Source of the DNA: Glaciihabitans tibetensis
GTDB taxonomy: Bacteria; Actinomycetota; Actinomycetes; Actinomycetales; Microbacteriaceae
Direction of reading: 5' to 3'
Length of the DNA: 64,000 nucleotides
NCBI RefSeq assembly: GCF_003003265.1
Contig: NZ_PVTL01000011.1
Location: 1 to 64,000 of the forward strand
The notes under the pieces are model-generated. The model searched no databases. It was not told where the DNA came from and saw only the letters and a program-made list of their open reading frames with translations. The position numbers were made by a program, and so were the translations under genes. This document shows positions 62,687-64,000 of this stretch, in pieces (position 1 is the first letter of the stretch; each line of letters opens with the position of its first letter).

Positions 62687-64000
62687 TTACTCCGCGACGG
62701 GAATCGACTGTGCCTTCAGCGCATCGATGGTCGAGGTCTGTGCCGACTCCAGCGCTTCGGAGAGCGTTCCGGTGCCGCTGACGGCGGCCTTGAACCCATC
62801 CGAAACGTCGTTGTACGTCTGGGTCATTGTCGGACCCCAGACAAAGTCGCTGGAGACCTGGCCGGACGCCTCCGAGAAGACGTCATAGATGGCCTGGCCG
62901 CCGTAGAAGTCGACACCCGCGGCGAGCGAGGGCAGTTCGAGACCTGCCACGGCCGCCGGGTAGATCTGGGCGGACTCGTTGAGCATCGTCAGGGACTCGT
63001 CGGAGGTGTTCAGCCACATTGCGAACTGTGCGGCCTCGTACGGGTGCTCCGAACCGGTGAAGACTGCGGTGGAGGAGCCTCCCCAGTTTCCGCTCGACTC
63101 GCCGCCGGCTTCCCACTGCGGGGATGCCGCGACGGACCAGTTACCTGCAGTGCTGGGCGCACCGCTGATGATTGAGTTGGCGCCCCACGCTGCGGAGTTC
63201 CAGCTCCAGACCTCGCCGGTGTTGTAGGCGTTGTCCCACTCGGTGGTCCAACCCGGGTAGGTCGAGACGAGGTCGCGGTCGATCAGGTCCTGCCAGTAGT
63301 CGGCGACCGTCGTCGACTCATCGCCGGTCAGGTCGACGGTCCAGTTGGTTCCGTCGTTCTCGAACCAGCTGCCCTCGGCCTGCCAGACGAGACCGGCGAA
63401 CTGGTTCACGTCGTTCTGCGAGAAGTTGGTGATGTAGCCACCGGCCGCGCGCACCTGCTCGGCCGCCGTGGCGAACTCTTCCCAGGTGGTGGGCACGGCA
63501 ATGTTGTTCGCTTCGAACAGGTCGGAGCGGTAGAACAGCGCCATCGGGCCGGAGTCCTGCGGGATCGCGTAGACCGAATCCTCTTCGCCGAAGGAGACCT
63601 GGCTCCAGGTCCAGTCGACGAAGTCTTCCTGAGCGTCCGCCACACCGGCACAGTCGGCGATGTTGACAAGGCCGTCCTGCACGCGGAAGTTAGGCAGCGC
63701 GTCGTACTCGATCTGGCCGAGGTCGGGAGCGTTACCCGCCTCGAGCTGGGTGAAGAAGTTCTGGTAGGTGCCGCTGTTGCCGTTCGGGCCGGTCTGAACC
63801 GTGACCTGAATGTCGGGGTTTTCCGCGTTCCAGACGTCGACAACTTCTTCGATGCCCGGGATCCAGGACGTGAACGTCAGCTCGACGGCTTCGGTGGCGG
63901 GCTCACAACTCGCGGCCGCGGAGCCGGAGTCTTCGGAATCACCGGCGGACGAGCATCCGCTGAGAACAATTGCTGTGGTTGCGAGCAGAGCGATGGCGCC
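62687..64000 (-). CDS. Sugar ABC transporter substrate-binding lipoprotein (5' end outside window)
   Basis: The frame is open from the window edge (64000) to the stop at 62687: 437 codons without the first few residues. It begins in the signal peptide (AIALLATTAIVLSGCSSAG), where LSGC is the lipobox. The mature part shows the family 1 sugar-binding plan (LTFTSWIPGIEEVVDVWNAENPDIQV, DLGQIEYDALPNF, MALFYRSDLFEANNIAVPTTWEEF). The GH36 enzyme directly downstream suggests an alpha-galactoside ligand. Permease genes are not between them and may lie beyond the edge. Confidence 0.92.
   Translation of the reverse strand, partial: GAIALLATTAIVLSGCSSAGDSEDSGSAAASCEPATEAVELTFTSWIPGIEEVVDVWNAENPDIQVTVQTGPNGNSGTYQNFFTQLEAGNAPDLGQIEYDALPNFRVQDGLVNIADCAGVADAQEDFVDWTWSQVSFGEEDSVYAIPQDSGPMALFYRSDLFEANNIAVPTTWEEFATAAEQVRAAGGYITNFSQNDVNQFAGLVWQAEGSWFENDGTNWTVDLTGDESTTVADYWQDLIDRDLVSTYPGWTTEWDNAYNTGEVWSWNSAAWGANSIISGAPSTAGNWSVAASPQWEAGGESSGNWGGSSTAVFTGSEHPYEAAQFAMWLNTSDESLTMLNESAQIYPAAVAGLELPSLAAGVDFYGGQAIYDVFSEASGQVSSDFVWGPTMTQTYNDVSDGFKAAVSGTGTLSEALESAQTSTIDALKAQSIPVAE

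Overview
The window is high-GC DNA from an actinomycete. Mycothiol-S-conjugate amidase, DUF4307, DUF501, a HemD/winged-helix NnaR-type regulator, PASTA-bearing PBP and GTG/TTG starts point to the Actinomycetota, and gene content and order suggest the Microbacteriaceae. That family placement is inference from familiarity. I see no transposase, integrase, phage gene or CRISPR array; it reads as chromosome.

Layout. 0.3-9.4 kb: housekeeping (PIN-PhoH ATPase, class V aminotransferase, isoprenyl transferase, TrhA membrane protein, Mca, DUF4307, GreA, threonine dehydratase, AI-2E-type permease). 9.5-15.3 kb: an ABC importer (lipoprotein, two permeases, ATPase with TOBE) behind an orphan sensor kinase. 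15.4-18.2 kb: YcaQ-like protein, HtpX, LemA. 18.3-23.6 kb: an NMT1/THI5-type ABC importer divergent from an adenosine-deaminase-family gene lacking the HAGE motif, then DUF1990. 23.7-25.9 kb: a large exported/membrane protein of unknown function with a textbook promoter.

25.9-37.3 kb is the coherent centre of the window: a nitrate assimilation island in two divergent operons. Leftward run a NirD-CbiX fusion, NarK, the molybdopterin nitrate reductase and its FAD/[2Fe-2S] electron donor. Rightward run NirB, uroporphyrinogen-III methyltransferase and a HemD/winged-helix regulator. Nitrate is imported, reduced to nitrite and then to ammonium, and most of the siroheme needed by NirB is made by enzymes encoded in the same island. 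The shared intergenic region carries a 16-bp palindrome and an apparently leaderless start.

37.5-45.7 kb: small proteins, an ABC-F ATPase, a HAD phosphatase, DUF2231, a PTS EIIBCA permease with an 11-bp triple repeat in its leader, and a PadR / membrane / secreted-protein operon. 45.7-48.5 kb: a class A PBP with PASTA domains and a tRNA with a UAA anticodon but a short variable loop. 48.6-53.8 kb: ndh, subtilisin-like protease, DUF501, FtsB-like, enolase. 53.9-64 kb: a MarR-MFS efflux operon with a clear promoter/operator, hisS, an ABC exporter-type pair, MazG, a GH36 alpha-galactosidase and a sugar-binding lipoprotein cut by the window edge.

Recurring themes are 1- to 4-base stop/start overlaps inside operons, two convergent pairs sharing a CTAG at their stops, several likely leaderless genes, and several short tandem repeats at gene ends. 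No single locus proves a new system. The best leads are the short-armed tRNA(UAA), the NirD-CbiX / shortened-CobA siroheme arrangement with its palindrome, and the 11-bp leader repeat of the PTS gene.
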